A stretch of DNA of 64,000 nucleotides from Bacteroidota bacterium (lineage in GTDB: Bacteria; Bacteroidota; Bacteroidia; UKL13-3). A program made the position numbers and the translations under genes. Position 1 is the stretch's first letter, and each line of letters opens with the position of its first letter. Location of the stretch: positions 1-64,000 of the forward strand of contig CANGVA010000004.1 in the NCBI GenBank assembly GCA_947457395.1, written 5' to 3'. Below the pieces are notes generated by a model that worked only from the letters and a program-made list of their open reading frames with translations, had not been told where the DNA came from and made no database searches. This document shows, in pieces, positions 29,518 through 38,738 of the stretch.

Positions 29518-30405
29518 TCATAACTTATTTGCTGCAAGCAATAGAATTGCAGCCGCGGATAAGATGAGTCCCACAATGTTTAAGCGGTTTAGTTTTTCAC
29601 TGAAAAAAACAACCGATACAAGGGTAGAGGCGGCAACAATTCCAATATTGTTAACGGGCAATATCACTGCGGAATGTGCTGAAAACGCAGACAATGTTTT
29701 AATAAGAAAGTACATGCTGAAATAATTTGGAATACCCAGTGCAACTCCCCAATAAATGTTCTTTACCTGTATCTGTATCTTTCCCCTTAGTAATTGATAC
29801 AACATGAGCACCATACCTGTAAAAAATGCAACAGTAAAGGCAGTAGTTACGGTATATGAGCCGAAAAACGGATCGGTGTTTTGGGCATTAAAACGTTTGG
29901 TTATTAAATTAAATGTGGTATCAATAACTCCGCTACCAATAAAAACAATTAACGGTAGGAGCCATATGAGGTTTCCATGAGCCTCCCTATGTCCTTCTTT
30001 GCGGCTAATAAGGTAAACAGAAACTAAGCTAATTAGAATGCCGCTTACCTGCATCCATGATAAGACTTCGCTAAAGAATAATACTGTAACCAGAACAGGA
30101 ATAACGACAGATAATTTGGCTGATACCATACTTACTGATACACCTAGTTTCTGTGCAGTTTCGCCTATGGCAAAGAAGATGGAAATAAAAAATAGCCCGA
30201 TAATGATGGTGTAATAAAACCAGGGGAATTCCCAGAATGGTTGCAAAATCACAGCATCTTTCCCTGCAAGTATATTACCAACTACTGCACAGGTGAGGTA
30301 ATTAAATATAATAGCCTGAAAGGTGTTAACTCCTGCTTTTTCGAACAGCTTAAAAAAACTAACAGTTATGGTTGATGCAATAATGCTGAGTAGTAAAAAT
30401 GTCAT
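29518..30405 (-). CDS. EamA/DMT-superfamily transporter
   Basis: The 295-residue protein has about ten membrane helices in two EamA repeats, as in drug/metabolite transporters. Clear signs are the repeat ends VSMVSAKLSVVIPVLVTVLF in the first half and AVILPVNNIGIVAASTLVSV in the second. The transported substrate cannot be read from the sequence. Its ATG overlaps the ribD stop (ATGA), so it is co-transcribed with ribD; a role in moving a flavin-related compound is possible but unsupported. Confidence 0.85.
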   Translation of the reverse strand: MTFLLLSIIASTITVSFFKLFEKAGVNTFQAIIFNYLTCAVVGNILAGKDAVILQPFWEFPWFYYTIIIGLFFISIFFAIGETAQKLGVSVSMVSAKLSVVIPVLVTVLFFSEVLSWMQVSGILISLVSVYLISRKEGHREAHGNLIWLLPLIVFIGSGVIDTTFNLITKRFNAQNTDPFFGSYTVTTAFTVAFFTGMVLMLYQLLRGKIQIQVKNIYWGVALGIPNYFSMYFLIKTLSAFSAHSAVILPVNNIGIVAASTLVSVVFFSEKLNRLNIVGLILSAAAILLLAANKL

Positions 30406-31457
30406 GAAGGGTTGGTTGTAATCAGTAATTGAACGTGGTCAATATTGCTTTGTATAAAAGGTTTTCCTGCTGGAGCCACTGGTGCCTTTATGCCGCTACC
30501 CAATTCTTTTTTTGAAATAAAAATTTGTATTTCATCCCACAAGCCTGCATCAATGGCTTTCTGCAAGGTATAGGTGCCTCCTTCAATAATTATTGATTGA
30601 ATGTTTCTTTCAAATAAGCTATGGAGTATAAAAGGTAGTACATCTATTTTTTCCGGCACGGTAATATGTTCCGGATAATGTTCGGGTACATTCTTATGAT
30701 AGGTGAATAGCAGGCTAGGTTGTTGTTTATTAAAAACCTTTGCTGTATGCGGGACTCGCAAATTTAAATCCAGAACAACACGTAATGGATTTTTACCGGG
30801 CCATGCGCGCGTGTTCAATTCCGGATTATCTGTAATCAGGGTTTGTGTTCCCACCATTATGGCATCTTCTTCAACTCTCCATTTGTGCACCAGTTTCTGA
30901 ACGGTTTTGCCTGTAATATGTCTTTTCTGTTCAAATGCTTCCTTGCTCATACTTGAGGCATCCGGTGAAATATATCCATCTGCAGATTGGGCCCACTTTA
31001 AAATAATATAAGGTCGTTTTTTGGTATGAAATGTTATGAATCGTTTATTTAGTTCCTTACATGCTGCCTCAAGTACTCCTTCAATTACCTCAACTCCGGC
31101 AGCTTTCAATTTTTCTATACCGCTTCCTGATACTTCTGCAAATGGATCGCGTATGCCCACTACCACTTTTTTTATTCGGTGATTAATAAGAAAATCGGCA
31201 CAAGGTGGTGTTTTACCAAAATGGCTGCAGGGTTCCAGATTAACATAAACGGTTGATTCAGCAAGTAAAGCAGGATTTGTTACACTATTAATGGCATTTA
31301 CTTCGGCATGTGGGCCACCATGCGTTTTATGCCAACCTTCGCCTATAATGGTTTGGTTATGCACTATTACGCATCCTACCATTGGGTTGGGTGCCACCAG
31401 CCCTGCTCCATTGCGTGCAAGTTCAATGCATCTTTTCAGATAATCCTCATCATTCAT
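30402..31457 (-). CDS. ribD: Riboflavin biosynthesis deaminase/reductase RibD
   Basis: RibD deaminates and then reduces the pyrimidine intermediate of riboflavin synthesis. The N-terminal deaminase has the zinc site His50-Ala-Glu52 (HAEVNAI) with Cys77 and Cys86 (PCSHFGKTPPC). The C-terminal reductase (about 150-350) has RPYIILKWAQSADGYI and FIIEGGTYTL-like sequence for NADPH binding. The ATG at 31457 gives 351 residues and the proper family start (YLKRCIELARNGAG); a longer frame to 31553 runs into prmC. A TACATTCG box lies 8 nt upstream. Confidence 0.94.
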   Translation of the reverse strand: MNDEDYLKRCIELARNGAGLVAPNPMVGCVIVHNQTIIGEGWHKTHGGPHAEVNAINSVTNPALLAESTVYVNLEPCSHFGKTPPCADFLINHRIKKVVVGIRDPFAEVSGSGIEKLKAAGVEVIEGVLEAACKELNKRFITFHTKKRPYIILKWAQSADGYISPDASSMSKEAFEQKRHITGKTVQKLVHKWRVEEDAIMVGTQTLITDNPELNTRAWPGKNPLRVVLDLNLRVPHTAKVFNKQQPSLLFTYHKNVPEHYPEHITVPEKIDVLPFILHSLFERNIQSIIIEGGTYTLQKAIDAGLWDEIQIFISKKELGSGIKAPVAPAGKPFIQSNIDHVQLLITTNPS

Positions 31458-31494
31458 TGCGTGTGCGAATGTAGCTATTTTGTAAATTGCCGCT

Positions 31495-32364
31495 GTGTTA
31501 ATTAAAGAAAAAGTACTGATTTCTGCTTTTGAGGAATGCTTGAAAATACTCATGAAATGCTATGCAGCGCAGGAGGCTAGGCAAATAACTTCTTGGGTTT
31601 TTGAAGAGGTAACTGGAATGCAAAGGCATTTGTTTCGTTTGCAGAACAGGTCATTTACTGATGACGAGCTGCATCAACTTAACAAAATCATACAAAGGCT
31701 ACAGTTGTTTGAACCGATTCAACAGGTATTGGGCCACACTTATTTCCGCAGATTAAAATTGCAGGTTAATAGACATACTTTAATACCCAGGCCGGAAACC
31801 GAGGAGTTGGTTGGTTATGTGCTTAGGCAGGCAAAGTTAATACCCACCCCGGTTCGTATTATTGATATTGGAACCGGTTCGGGTTGCATAGCCATTAGCA
31901 TCAAAGACGAAATGCCGGAGGCAATGGTATATGCACTAGATATTTCTGCAGAAGCATTGCAAGTAGCGCGCACCAATGCATTAAACTGTGCAACCATGGT
32001 TGATTTTATTTTGGGTGATTTTCTGGAGGCAAATTCACTTGCCAAGCTGCCGCAAGTTGATATCATAGTGAGCAATCCGCCATATATAACCAAGTCAGAA
32101 GAAACCATGTTGGATAAACATGTAAGGGAGTATGAACCTGCGCAGGCACTTTTTGTTCCTGATGATGACCCATTATTGTATTACAAACAATTAACCACAT
32201 ATGCATTGCTCATGCCCCGCGTGTGGTTATTTTCAGAGGTGCATGAAAATTATGCGCAACAGACCGCTGCACTTTTTACCAATAAGGGAGGAAAACAGAC
32301 GCAAATATTTATTGATTTGCAGGGTAAGGAAAGGATGGTAGCTTCATTTTTTGAAAATAGCTAA
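31495..32364 (+). CDS. prmC: Release factor glutamine methyltransferase PrmC
   Basis: PrmC methylates the Gln of the GGQ motif in release factors RF1 and RF2. The 289-residue protein has an N-terminal helical substrate domain (with FEPIQQVLGHTYF), the SAM motif DIGTGSGCIAI and the catalytic NPPY at residues 194-197. The GTG at 31495 is preferred because a later ATG (31552) would cut the N-terminal domain. It is divergent from ribD with 37 nt between the starts and converges with the YggS gene, leaving 6 nt. Confidence 0.93.
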   Translation: MLIKEKVLISAFEECLKILMKCYAAQEARQITSWVFEEVTGMQRHLFRLQNRSFTDDELHQLNKIIQRLQLFEPIQQVLGHTYFRRLKLQVNRHTLIPRPETEELVGYVLRQAKLIPTPVRIIDIGTGSGCIAISIKDEMPEAMVYALDISAEALQVARTNALNCATMVDFILGDFLEANSLAKLPQVDIIVSNPPYITKSEETMLDKHVREYEPAQALFVPDDDPLLYYKQLTTYALLMPRVWLFSEVHENYAQQTAALFTNKGGKQTQIFIDLQGKERMVASFFENS

Positions 32365-32370
32365 ATCAGC

Positions 32371-33033
32371 CTATCTGCTACCGAAAATACTACTGCCAAC
32401 CCGTATCATAGTGCTGCCCTCTGCAATAGCCAGAGAGTAATCACTGCTCATACCCATTGATAGTGTTTCCATGCTGGTTTGGGCAAAAGACTGGTGTTTG
32501 AGTTCATCAAATAATTGCATCAGGTTTTTAAATTCCCGTTGTATAATTGATTCATCTGAAGTATTACTTGCCATGCCCATCAATCCCAGGATACGGATAT
32601 GTTTTAAGGATTGTAACTCGCTATGCGTAAGTATTTCCATGAGTTCCTGCTTGTCTAGTCCATATTTGGTTTCTTCCGAAGCGATATAAATTTGTAGCAA
32701 GCAGTTTACCACCCGATTGTGTTTGGCTGCCTGTTTATTTATTTCCTGCAGGAGTTTCCATGAATCAACAGAGTGGATGAGGTGAATGAAAGGCGCAATA
32801 TATTTTACCTTATTGGTTTGCAAGTGCCCAATCAGATGCCATTGCACGTCAGCCGGCATCAAAGGTTGTTTGGTGCAAAGTTCCTGTACCTTATTTTCAC
32901 CAAAGTCTCTGATTCCGCATTCATAGGCCTCCTGAAGCAACTCCACAGGTTTGGTTTTACTTACGGCAACCAATATCACACCGGCAGGAATTTGTTGTTT
33001 AATTTTACTGATATTTGCAGCTACATCATTCAT
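32371..33033 (-). CDS. YggS-family pyridoxal-phosphate homeostasis protein
   Basis: The 220-residue protein is a single-domain PLP-binding TIM barrel. It shows LVAVSKTKPVELLQEA with the PLP Lys, DFGENKVQEL, WHLIGHLQTNK and LGLMGMAS, all typical of YggS/PROSC. These proteins keep the free PLP level in check and have no known catalytic activity. The ATG at 33033 lies only 2 nt from the start of the divergent DUF4296 gene, and its TACTTTTG promoter box is inside that gene. Confidence 0.93.
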   Translation of the reverse strand: MNDVAANISKIKQQIPAGVILVAVSKTKPVELLQEAYECGIRDFGENKVQELCTKQPLMPADVQWHLIGHLQTNKVKYIAPFIHLIHSVDSWKLLQEINKQAAKHNRVVNCLLQIYIASEETKYGLDKQELMEILTHSELQSLKHIRILGLMGMASNTSDESIIQREFKNLMQLFDELKHQSFAQTSMETLSMGMSSDYSLAIAEGSTMIRVGSSIFGSR

Positions 33034-33035
33034 TT

Positions 33036-33374
33036 ATGCAAAAGTACATAACCATTTTGTTTTTGTTGATATTGGTAGCTGCAGCCTGTTCTGAAAAAAA
33101 ACCTGAAAACATATTATCCCCTGATGTTATGGAGGCTGTGCTTACTGATATGCATCTAGCTGAAGGATTTCTGAATACACGGCCATCTTCAATTGACAGT
33201 CTTACGCAATTGGGTGTGGGCTACCGCGAAGAAATTTACAAAAAACACCAAACCAACCAGGAGCAATTTAAAGCCAGTTTTGACTATTATAACTTGCACA
33301 CAGAGGAATTGGATTCTATTTATGCAAATGTGATAACAAATTTGAGTAAGTTGGAAGTTGAATTCAGGAAGTAA
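33036..33374 (+). CDS. DUF4296 lipoprotein
   Basis: The 112-residue protein starts with a lipoprotein signal (MQKYITILFLLILVAAAC) and has the DUF4296 core ILSPDVMEAVLTDMHLAEGF followed by helical sequence with YREEIYKKHQ. The family is common in Bacteroidota and its function is unknown. The ATG at 33036 begins the lipoprotein signal; an upstream in-frame start at 33015 would place seven residues before it and overlap the YggS gene. mutS2 follows 47 nt downstream. Confidence 0.87.
   Translation: MQKYITILFLLILVAAACSEKKPENILSPDVMEAVLTDMHLAEGFLNTRPSSIDSLTQLGVGYREEIYKKHQTNQEQFKASFDYYNLHTEELDSIYANVITNLSKLEVEFRK
33039..33046 (-). promoter_or_regulatory. -7 box of the YggS gene, inside the divergent gene
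   Basis: The minus strand reads TACTTTTG, then CATAA and the ATG at 33033. It is an exact TAnnTTTG match, lies within the first codons of the DUF4296 gene and implies a leaderless mRNA. Confidence 0.55.
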
Positions 33375-33421
33375 CAGGATAAACAATACACATATCCTGA
33401 ACGTTTATTAATTTTATTGAG

Positions 33422-35797
33422 GTGCCTTATCCAAAAAACATAGAAACAAAACTGGAGTTTGATCAGGTAAAGGATCTGCTCAGGTCCCATTGCCTATCTG
33501 CACTTGGTGCCCAATACGTTGATAAGATTAGGTTTGTCAATAAATTTGATGTGTTGGAAAAAATGCTTCAGCAGGTGAATGAATTTCGCTTGCTGCTCAC
33601 ATCAGATAACCCATTCCCTGCGGAGCATTACTACGATCTGCGGCCATCACTTCATAAGGCTTCTATAGAAGGTACTTTTCTACTGGAAGAAGAGTGGCAC
33701 CAAACCCGTCTGCTCTTGCAAACATTTGCACTCATCACCAAATATTTTGAGCAACGCAATGACAGATACAATCAACTGGCTGCACTGTTTGGGGGTATTC
33801 AATTCAATACCAGTATTTCAAAGCATATAGAGAAGGTAATTGATGATAAAGGAGAGCTTAGACCCAACGCATCACCGGACCTGGCCAAGATAACGGCACA
33901 AATTGCCGAAAAGGAAAGAGAAGTGCGTAAGCGTATGAACCGGATTTTTGAGCAGGCCACTGCCCAGCAATGGCTGGCCGATTCGGGCATAACCATACGT
34001 GACGGACGCTTGGTGCTTCCCGTACTGGCTGAGCACAAACGTAACATAAGTGGTTTTGTGCATGATGAATCAGCCACAGGGCAAACAGTATTTATTGAAC
34101 CATCAGAAATATTTGACATCAACAATCGTATACGAGAGTTGCAAATTGCCTATAAACGTGAACGTGAACGGATATTAACCGAATTAACAGATAAACTCCG
34201 GCCTCATTTGCCGGAAATGGAATTGTATTTGCAGCGCATTGGAATTATTGATTTTGTGAGGGCTAAGGCATTGTTGGCTATTTCACTGCAGGCACACCTT
34301 CCTGTTTTACATAAGCAGCCGCATTTAAACTGGGTAGCTGCATACCATCCGTTGCTGCAAATTAATCATCAAAAAAGCGGACTTTCAGTAGTCCCTTTAA
34401 CCGTAAGGCTGGATCAGGTTAATCGCATCCTTGTTATTTCCGGTCCTAATGCCGGTGGAAAATCAGTTTGTTTAAAAACAGTTGGTTTGCTGCAATATAT
34501 GTTGCAATGTGGTTTGCTCATTCCGGTAAAGGAGCATAGCGAAGCCGGTTTGTTTCAGGATATCATGGTTGATATAGGTGATGAACAAAGTATAGAAAAT
34601 GATTTAAGCACATACAGCTCTCATTTGCTGCACATGAAGTTGTTTACCACATTTGCCGATAGCAAAACCTTATTTTTAATTGATGAGTTTGGTACCGGCA
34701 CCGACCCGCAATTTGGTGGACCGCTGGCTGAGGCAATTTTGCACAAGCTAAATCAGAAACAAGCATGGGGTGTGGTAACTACCCACTATAGCAACCTTAA
34801 AAATTTTGCATCCAATACGCGTGGGTTGCAAAATGCATGCATGTTGTTTGATCAGGAACATATGCAGCCATTGTATATGTTGGAGATGGGTAAGCCCGGC
34901 AGTTCATATGCCTTTGAACTGGCAACCAAAAGTGGTTTGCATGTATCCGTTATTGATTATGCCAAGCAAAAAGTGGGTGATAAGCAAAAACGTGTAGACG
35001 ATTTGCTGATTGAGCTGGAGCGTGAGAAGAAGCATGTGTATGATTTGAAGCAGCGTGCCGAAAAAAAAGAGCATGAGGCAAAACAACTCTTTGAACAGTA
35101 CAGTAAGTTAAAAAATGAACTGGATGCTAACCGTAAACAACTGATAACAGCTGCAAAGCAGGAAGCACTTTCCATTATGAGTGAAGCCAACAGCCGCATA
35201 GAAAATACCATACGCGAACTGCGTGAGAAAAAGGCCGAGAGTGAAGTAATTAAAAAGGTGCGAACAGAGTTAAAGAAAGAAACCGAAGTGCTTAAAAAGG
35301 ATGTAGCCGTTGTAATTGAAACAAAACCTCAGCAGCATACTACCGGAAAGGTTGAAGTGGGCGCATGGGTGCGCATGGAAGGCCAAACACAAAGCGGGCA
35401 GGTAATTGAGATTAACAGTGGCAAAGCACTTGTTGCTTTTGGTGAGTTGCGCAGCCGTGTACCCATTCAAAAGTTAACATTAAGCAAACCTGAAAAAAGC
35501 ACACCTGCTGCCAATAAAAGTACCGGATTAGATTTAAACGATAAGATGAAACACTTTTCATCAGAAATTAATTTAATTGGTGTGAGGGGAGAAGATGCGA
35601 TGAAGCAATTGCAGCAATACATGGATGATGCATTTGTGCTTGGTTTTAAGGAATTCAGAATTGTACATGGCAAAGGATATGGTATTTTACGTAAGCTTAT
35701 TCGTGAGTATTTGAAGGCAAGTAAACTGGTTGCAAGTTACCAGGACGAGCACATAGAAATGGGAGGCGATGGCGTAACCATTGTTAAATTGAAGTAG
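33422..35797 (+). CDS. mutS2: Endonuclease MutS2
   Basis: MutS2 proteins bind recombination intermediates or collided ribosomes and cut nucleic acid through a C-terminal Smr domain. The 791-residue protein has the MutS core and clamp helices, Walker A GPNAGGKS at residues 341-348, LFLIDEFGTGTDP as Walker B, a long coiled coil (about 510-620) and the Smr domain at the end with LIGVRGEDA and FRIVHGKGYGILR. The mismatch-recognition domain of MutS is absent, as expected. The start is a GTG at 33422. Confidence 0.95.
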   Translation: MPYPKNIETKLEFDQVKDLLRSHCLSALGAQYVDKIRFVNKFDVLEKMLQQVNEFRLLLTSDNPFPAEHYYDLRPSLHKASIEGTFLLEEEWHQTRLLLQTFALITKYFEQRNDRYNQLAALFGGIQFNTSISKHIEKVIDDKGELRPNASPDLAKITAQIAEKEREVRKRMNRIFEQATAQQWLADSGITIRDGRLVLPVLAEHKRNISGFVHDESATGQTVFIEPSEIFDINNRIRELQIAYKRERERILTELTDKLRPHLPEMELYLQRIGIIDFVRAKALLAISLQAHLPVLHKQPHLNWVAAYHPLLQINHQKSGLSVVPLTVRLDQVNRILVISGPNAGGKSVCLKTVGLLQYMLQCGLLIPVKEHSEAGLFQDIMVDIGDEQSIENDLSTYSSHLLHMKLFTTFADSKTLFLIDEFGTGTDPQFGGPLAEAILHKLNQKQAWGVVTTHYSNLKNFASNTRGLQNACMLFDQEHMQPLYMLEMGKPGSSYAFELATKSGLHVSVIDYAKQKVGDKQKRVDDLLIELEREKKHVYDLKQRAEKKEHEAKQLFEQYSKLKNELDANRKQLITAAKQEALSIMSEANSRIENTIRELREKKAESEVIKKVRTELKKETEVLKKDVAVVIETKPQQHTTGKVEVGAWVRMEGQTQSGQVIEINSGKALVAFGELRSRVPIQKLTLSKPEKSTPAANKSTGLDLNDKMKHFSSEINLIGVRGEDAMKQLQQYMDDAFVLGFKEFRIVHGKGYGILRKLIREYLKASKLVASYQDEHIEMGGDGVTIVKLK

Positions 35798-35990
35798 TAA
35801 TTAAAGTGGGAGTAAGGGGGCTGGTTGAGTAATTAAATAGTTAAGTAGATTTATTATATCATGTTTTCATATAGTCAAGTGATTGATACCCATGCAACCA
35901 TTCTTTAATGATTGGTAGACTTATAAACTGAAAATATTTTTTTCAGTATAGTTTAATTCCTTTAATCGTATTAAATAATATCTAGCTGCT
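35798..35990. other. Intergenic, AT-rich, with a small inverted repeat
   Basis: The segment holds a short repetitive stretch (GAGTAATTAAATAGTTAAGTAG near 35830, written here in part) and an 8-nt inverted repeat ACTGAAAA/TTTTCAGT at 35927-35947. No gene or clear promoter box is seen. Confidence 0.3.
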
Positions 35991-36959
35991 ATGAAAATTC
36001 AGAGTTTGATTCTACCATTTAGAAGAATACTATTTACCCATTTTCTTTTAGTAATTATAAATTTGTTATATGCACAGCCCTATTTTAAATTTTCTATGGA
36101 TACGGCTACGTATAAGGAGTTGCCTGACAGGTTTGGTGTTTTTGAGAATGAATTTTGGAACACACAATCCGGCTCATCCAAAATGCTACCTTTGCCTTTT
36201 AATTTTAACTTTTTAGGTACCATATATTCAACCGTTTGGATTGGTAAAGCCGGTGGAGCTACATTTTTTCATCCGCAAACCTTTTTAGCTAATAGAATAT
36301 ATTTTTATAATACATACTACACTGAAAAAAATAAGCAATCGCCATTTGTATCAAGTATTGCAGTAAGCACAGTGGAAAATTCTGATAGTGTTTTTATTGT
36401 ACAGTATAAGAACGTTGGTTTTTTTAGAAGCAGAGATACTTCCGATTATGCTAACTTTCAGTTGTGGTTGTATAAAAATTCAAACATGTTCGAAATTCGT
36501 TACGGAGAAATTAAAGCCGATACGAGTGCTTGGTTAAATTCAATTGGAGCCTATGTCGGTATCGGTAAGGATGAACAAGCTACGTTGGTTTTGCTTGGTG
36601 GACCCTCAGAGAATCCGCGTTGGCTTGTGCATAGAGATACCATGCTCTTGTCAATACCCAAACCAAATACTGTGTATCGATTCCGACCTTTTATTACCTC
36701 AGTAGAAGATATTGGCCCAAAATTATATCCTATCATATTATATCCGAATCCTGCTAAGCAGAAATTTAGTTTGCAAACAGATCGGAATCTTGATGTTTTC
36801 GAAGTGAAAATATTTAATCTCCAGGGGACGCTTATGAGAAATATTAAGCCCGATAATGATTTACTGCAAATAGATATAAAAGATATAGCACCCGGTATGT
36901 ATTTGGTTGAAATATTTACCAATAAGGGTACCCAGGTAAAAAAGCTATTGGTCGAATAA
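35991..36959 (+). CDS. Secreted protein with T9SS sorting domain, function unknown
   Basis: The 322-residue protein has a signal peptide (about 1-29, ending LLYAQ), a beta-rich domain (about 30-235) and a C-terminal type A sorting domain (starting near LYPIILYPNPAKQKFSL, with IAPGMYLVEIFTNKG). The central part has LPLPFNFNFLGTIYSTVWIG, reminiscent of beta-sandwich domains in surface proteins such as the nidogen-like group, but I cannot name it. It is probably exported by the type IX system. It is transcribed alone and its flanks are AT-rich and repetitive. Confidence 0.72.
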   Translation: MKIQSLILPFRRILFTHFLLVIINLLYAQPYFKFSMDTATYKELPDRFGVFENEFWNTQSGSSKMLPLPFNFNFLGTIYSTVWIGKAGGATFFHPQTFLANRIYFYNTYYTEKNKQSPFVSSIAVSTVENSDSVFIVQYKNVGFFRSRDTSDYANFQLWLYKNSNMFEIRYGEIKADTSAWLNSIGAYVGIGKDEQATLVLLGGPSENPRWLVHRDTMLLSIPKPNTVYRFRPFITSVEDIGPKLYPIILYPNPAKQKFSLQTDRNLDVFEVKIFNLQGTLMRNIKPDNDLLQIDIKDIAPGMYLVEIFTNKGTQVKKLLVE

Positions 36960-37155
36960 TATTTGGTTGTGTATGTTTAATTTCCTAAGAGACAATAATT
37001 ACATAAATCAGCTTGTTATAGTAACTCGCCTAACTATTCCTTAAGCCTCAATCTATTCATTATATAATCTTTTAATCTTATAATAAATAATTCGTAATAG
37101 ATAATACGTACTATGAAACCTTCCAACCTTCCAATCACCAAAACCTTTAATTCAC

Positions 37156-37956
37156 CTAAAACGCCAACACCAGTTCATTAGAAAAATTATACCAAAGCGG
37201 ATCAACCGGCACAATCGGCTGCCTGTCATCCATTAATCTGATGGTTACGGCATAATTAAGTTTATCGGTAAGTTTTATATTTAACCGGCTATGAAGGCCA
37301 ATACGCTTTCTGCTTAATTTATCATCCAATCTAAATTGGTAATATACGGCCATATCAATGTTCAAACGGTCTCCCAAATCATGATCATAACTGATATAGC
37401 TGTTAAATCTTGGATTGTATACCTCAATATCATTCGTCTCGGCTGGTAAATCTTTTTCCCTTACAGCACTGAAATTCCATTTTTCATACTCCATCAGTAT
37501 ACCAAAGGCAGTAGCAAGGCTTAGGTTTTCGGTTCTTACAAAACGATAACGCATATTAGCTGTTGAAGCAATTTTTTGCTCCAGCCCGCGTGCTTCCAGC
37601 CACTGGTATTGCAGCATGTATTCCGGGTGCAGTTTACGGTTGGTACGGTCGCGGTACCTGCCAAATATATAGCCACCACTGAGCACGGTTTCAGGCCCAT
37701 TTCTTACAATTTGAAAATTTCCTGCAATGGTAAAAATATTAACTGTTTGTATGCGCTTGGCAAGTTCAATTCTGCTGTTGAGCTGAGTTACTACATATTC
37801 CTGTGTTTGTTGGCTAAATGCCCCGGAAATTGTTCCCGCATATTTCTTTGCTGTATCAAGTGGCATCATAATAAAGCTTTCGGGAAAAATAAATTGTGCA
37901 ATACTAATTTGATGCAGCATACAAACAAATGCTAATAACAATAAGCGATGTTTCAT
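37156..37956 (-). CDS. Outer-membrane protein, DUF481/YdiY-like or DUF2490-like barrel
   Basis: The 266-residue protein has a signal peptide (1-20, ending SIAQ) and a run of amphipathic strands closing with an aromatic C-terminus (NFSNELVLAF), the sign of an outer-membrane barrel. Segments such as LSGGYIFGRYRD and HPEYMLQYQWLE recall the DUF481 and DUF2490 families, which I cannot separate by eye. No function is known. It is a single-gene unit at about 90 nt from the fatty acid hydroxylase gene on the same strand. Confidence 0.6.
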   Translation of the reverse strand: MKHRLLLLAFVCMLHQISIAQFIFPESFIMMPLDTAKKYAGTISGAFSQQTQEYVVTQLNSRIELAKRIQTVNIFTIAGNFQIVRNGPETVLSGGYIFGRYRDRTNRKLHPEYMLQYQWLEARGLEQKIASTANMRYRFVRTENLSLATAFGILMEYEKWNFSAVREKDLPAETNDIEVYNPRFNSYISYDHDLGDRLNIDMAVYYQFRLDDKLSRKRIGLHSRLNIKLTDKLNYAVTIRLMDDRQPIVPVDPLWYNFSNELVLAF

Positions 37957-38046
37957 ACTGCAAATAAAAAATGCAATACATGGAAAAGCCCCCTACAGTT
38001 GTGAACACAATCCTTGTGCTCAGATACTTGTGTTTAATAAAATAGG

Positions 38047-38634
38047 CTATTTGCTATTTTTTGTAGTTGGCATAGTGCCAAACAGTAAATCCCATAAGGG
38101 TGTGGAAACGCCAAAAGCTTTGTCCTCAAATGCCGGGTTGTGGTGTTTCAGGTGGTGCGACCACAAGAATTTAATTCCGGGTATAGGTTTCCAGGCATGT
38201 ACCATATAATGAATAAATGTGTAGCCCAGATAGCCGGTTAAGAAACCACACATAAAGAGTGGTGTATAGTTGCCTAAAAACTGATACCAAAATCCATAAA
38301 ACAGGCAAACCAGTATACTACCCGGTAGTGGTGGCATCATTAACCTTTCTCTGTCCTTTGGAAACTCATGATGCACCCCATGAATGGTATATTGAAATTT
38401 ACTCTCCTTTATATGAAATAAAAAACGGTGGATGAGGTATTCCACCAAAGTCCAGGTGAATATGCCTGCAGGAAATAAATATAGTGTGCTGTTAAGCGGT
38501 AATTGATTGAGGGAAGCACAAATCATTGAAGCGCCACCATAAGTTACCGCGTGAAGAACCGGATTGGTTTTAGTAAATACTTCCAGTAAAGGATTCTTAA
38601 ATAGCTTTCCCTGACCTTCTTTTTTTACTTTCAT
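38047..38634 (-). CDS. Fatty acid hydroxylase/sterol desaturase family protein
   Basis: This di-iron membrane hydroxylase has the histidine clusters of the family: EYLIHRFLFH, HGVHHEFPKD, FIHYMVHAW and HHLKHHNP. The 195-residue protein has about four membrane helices and matches the short fatty acid 2-hydroxylase group. In Bacteroidota such an enzyme could hydroxylate fatty acids of sphingolipids or ornithine lipids; that is an inference. The ATG at 38634 is used in place of a TTG three codons upstream. Confidence 0.83.
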   Translation of the reverse strand: MKVKKEGQGKLFKNPLLEVFTKTNPVLHAVTYGGASMICASLNQLPLNSTLYLFPAGIFTWTLVEYLIHRFLFHIKESKFQYTIHGVHHEFPKDRERLMMPPLPGSILVCLFYGFWYQFLGNYTPLFMCGFLTGYLGYTFIHYMVHAWKPIPGIKFLWSHHLKHHNPAFEDKAFGVSTPLWDLLFGTMPTTKNSK

Positions 38635-38738
38635 CTTGCACAATCAATTGAGCAGCAAAAAACGCAATATATCAGGTTTTATGCAAGTTGCAGGGGCATT
38701 TTTGTATGTAAAAAAATAATGATACTTATCATGTTAAA

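Noticed and set aside
35927-35947. Inverted repeat ACTGAAAA/TTTTCAGT as operator or terminator
   Set aside because: It is AT-rich and short, sits about 130 nt after mutS2 and about 45 nt before the next start, and has no firm partner site.
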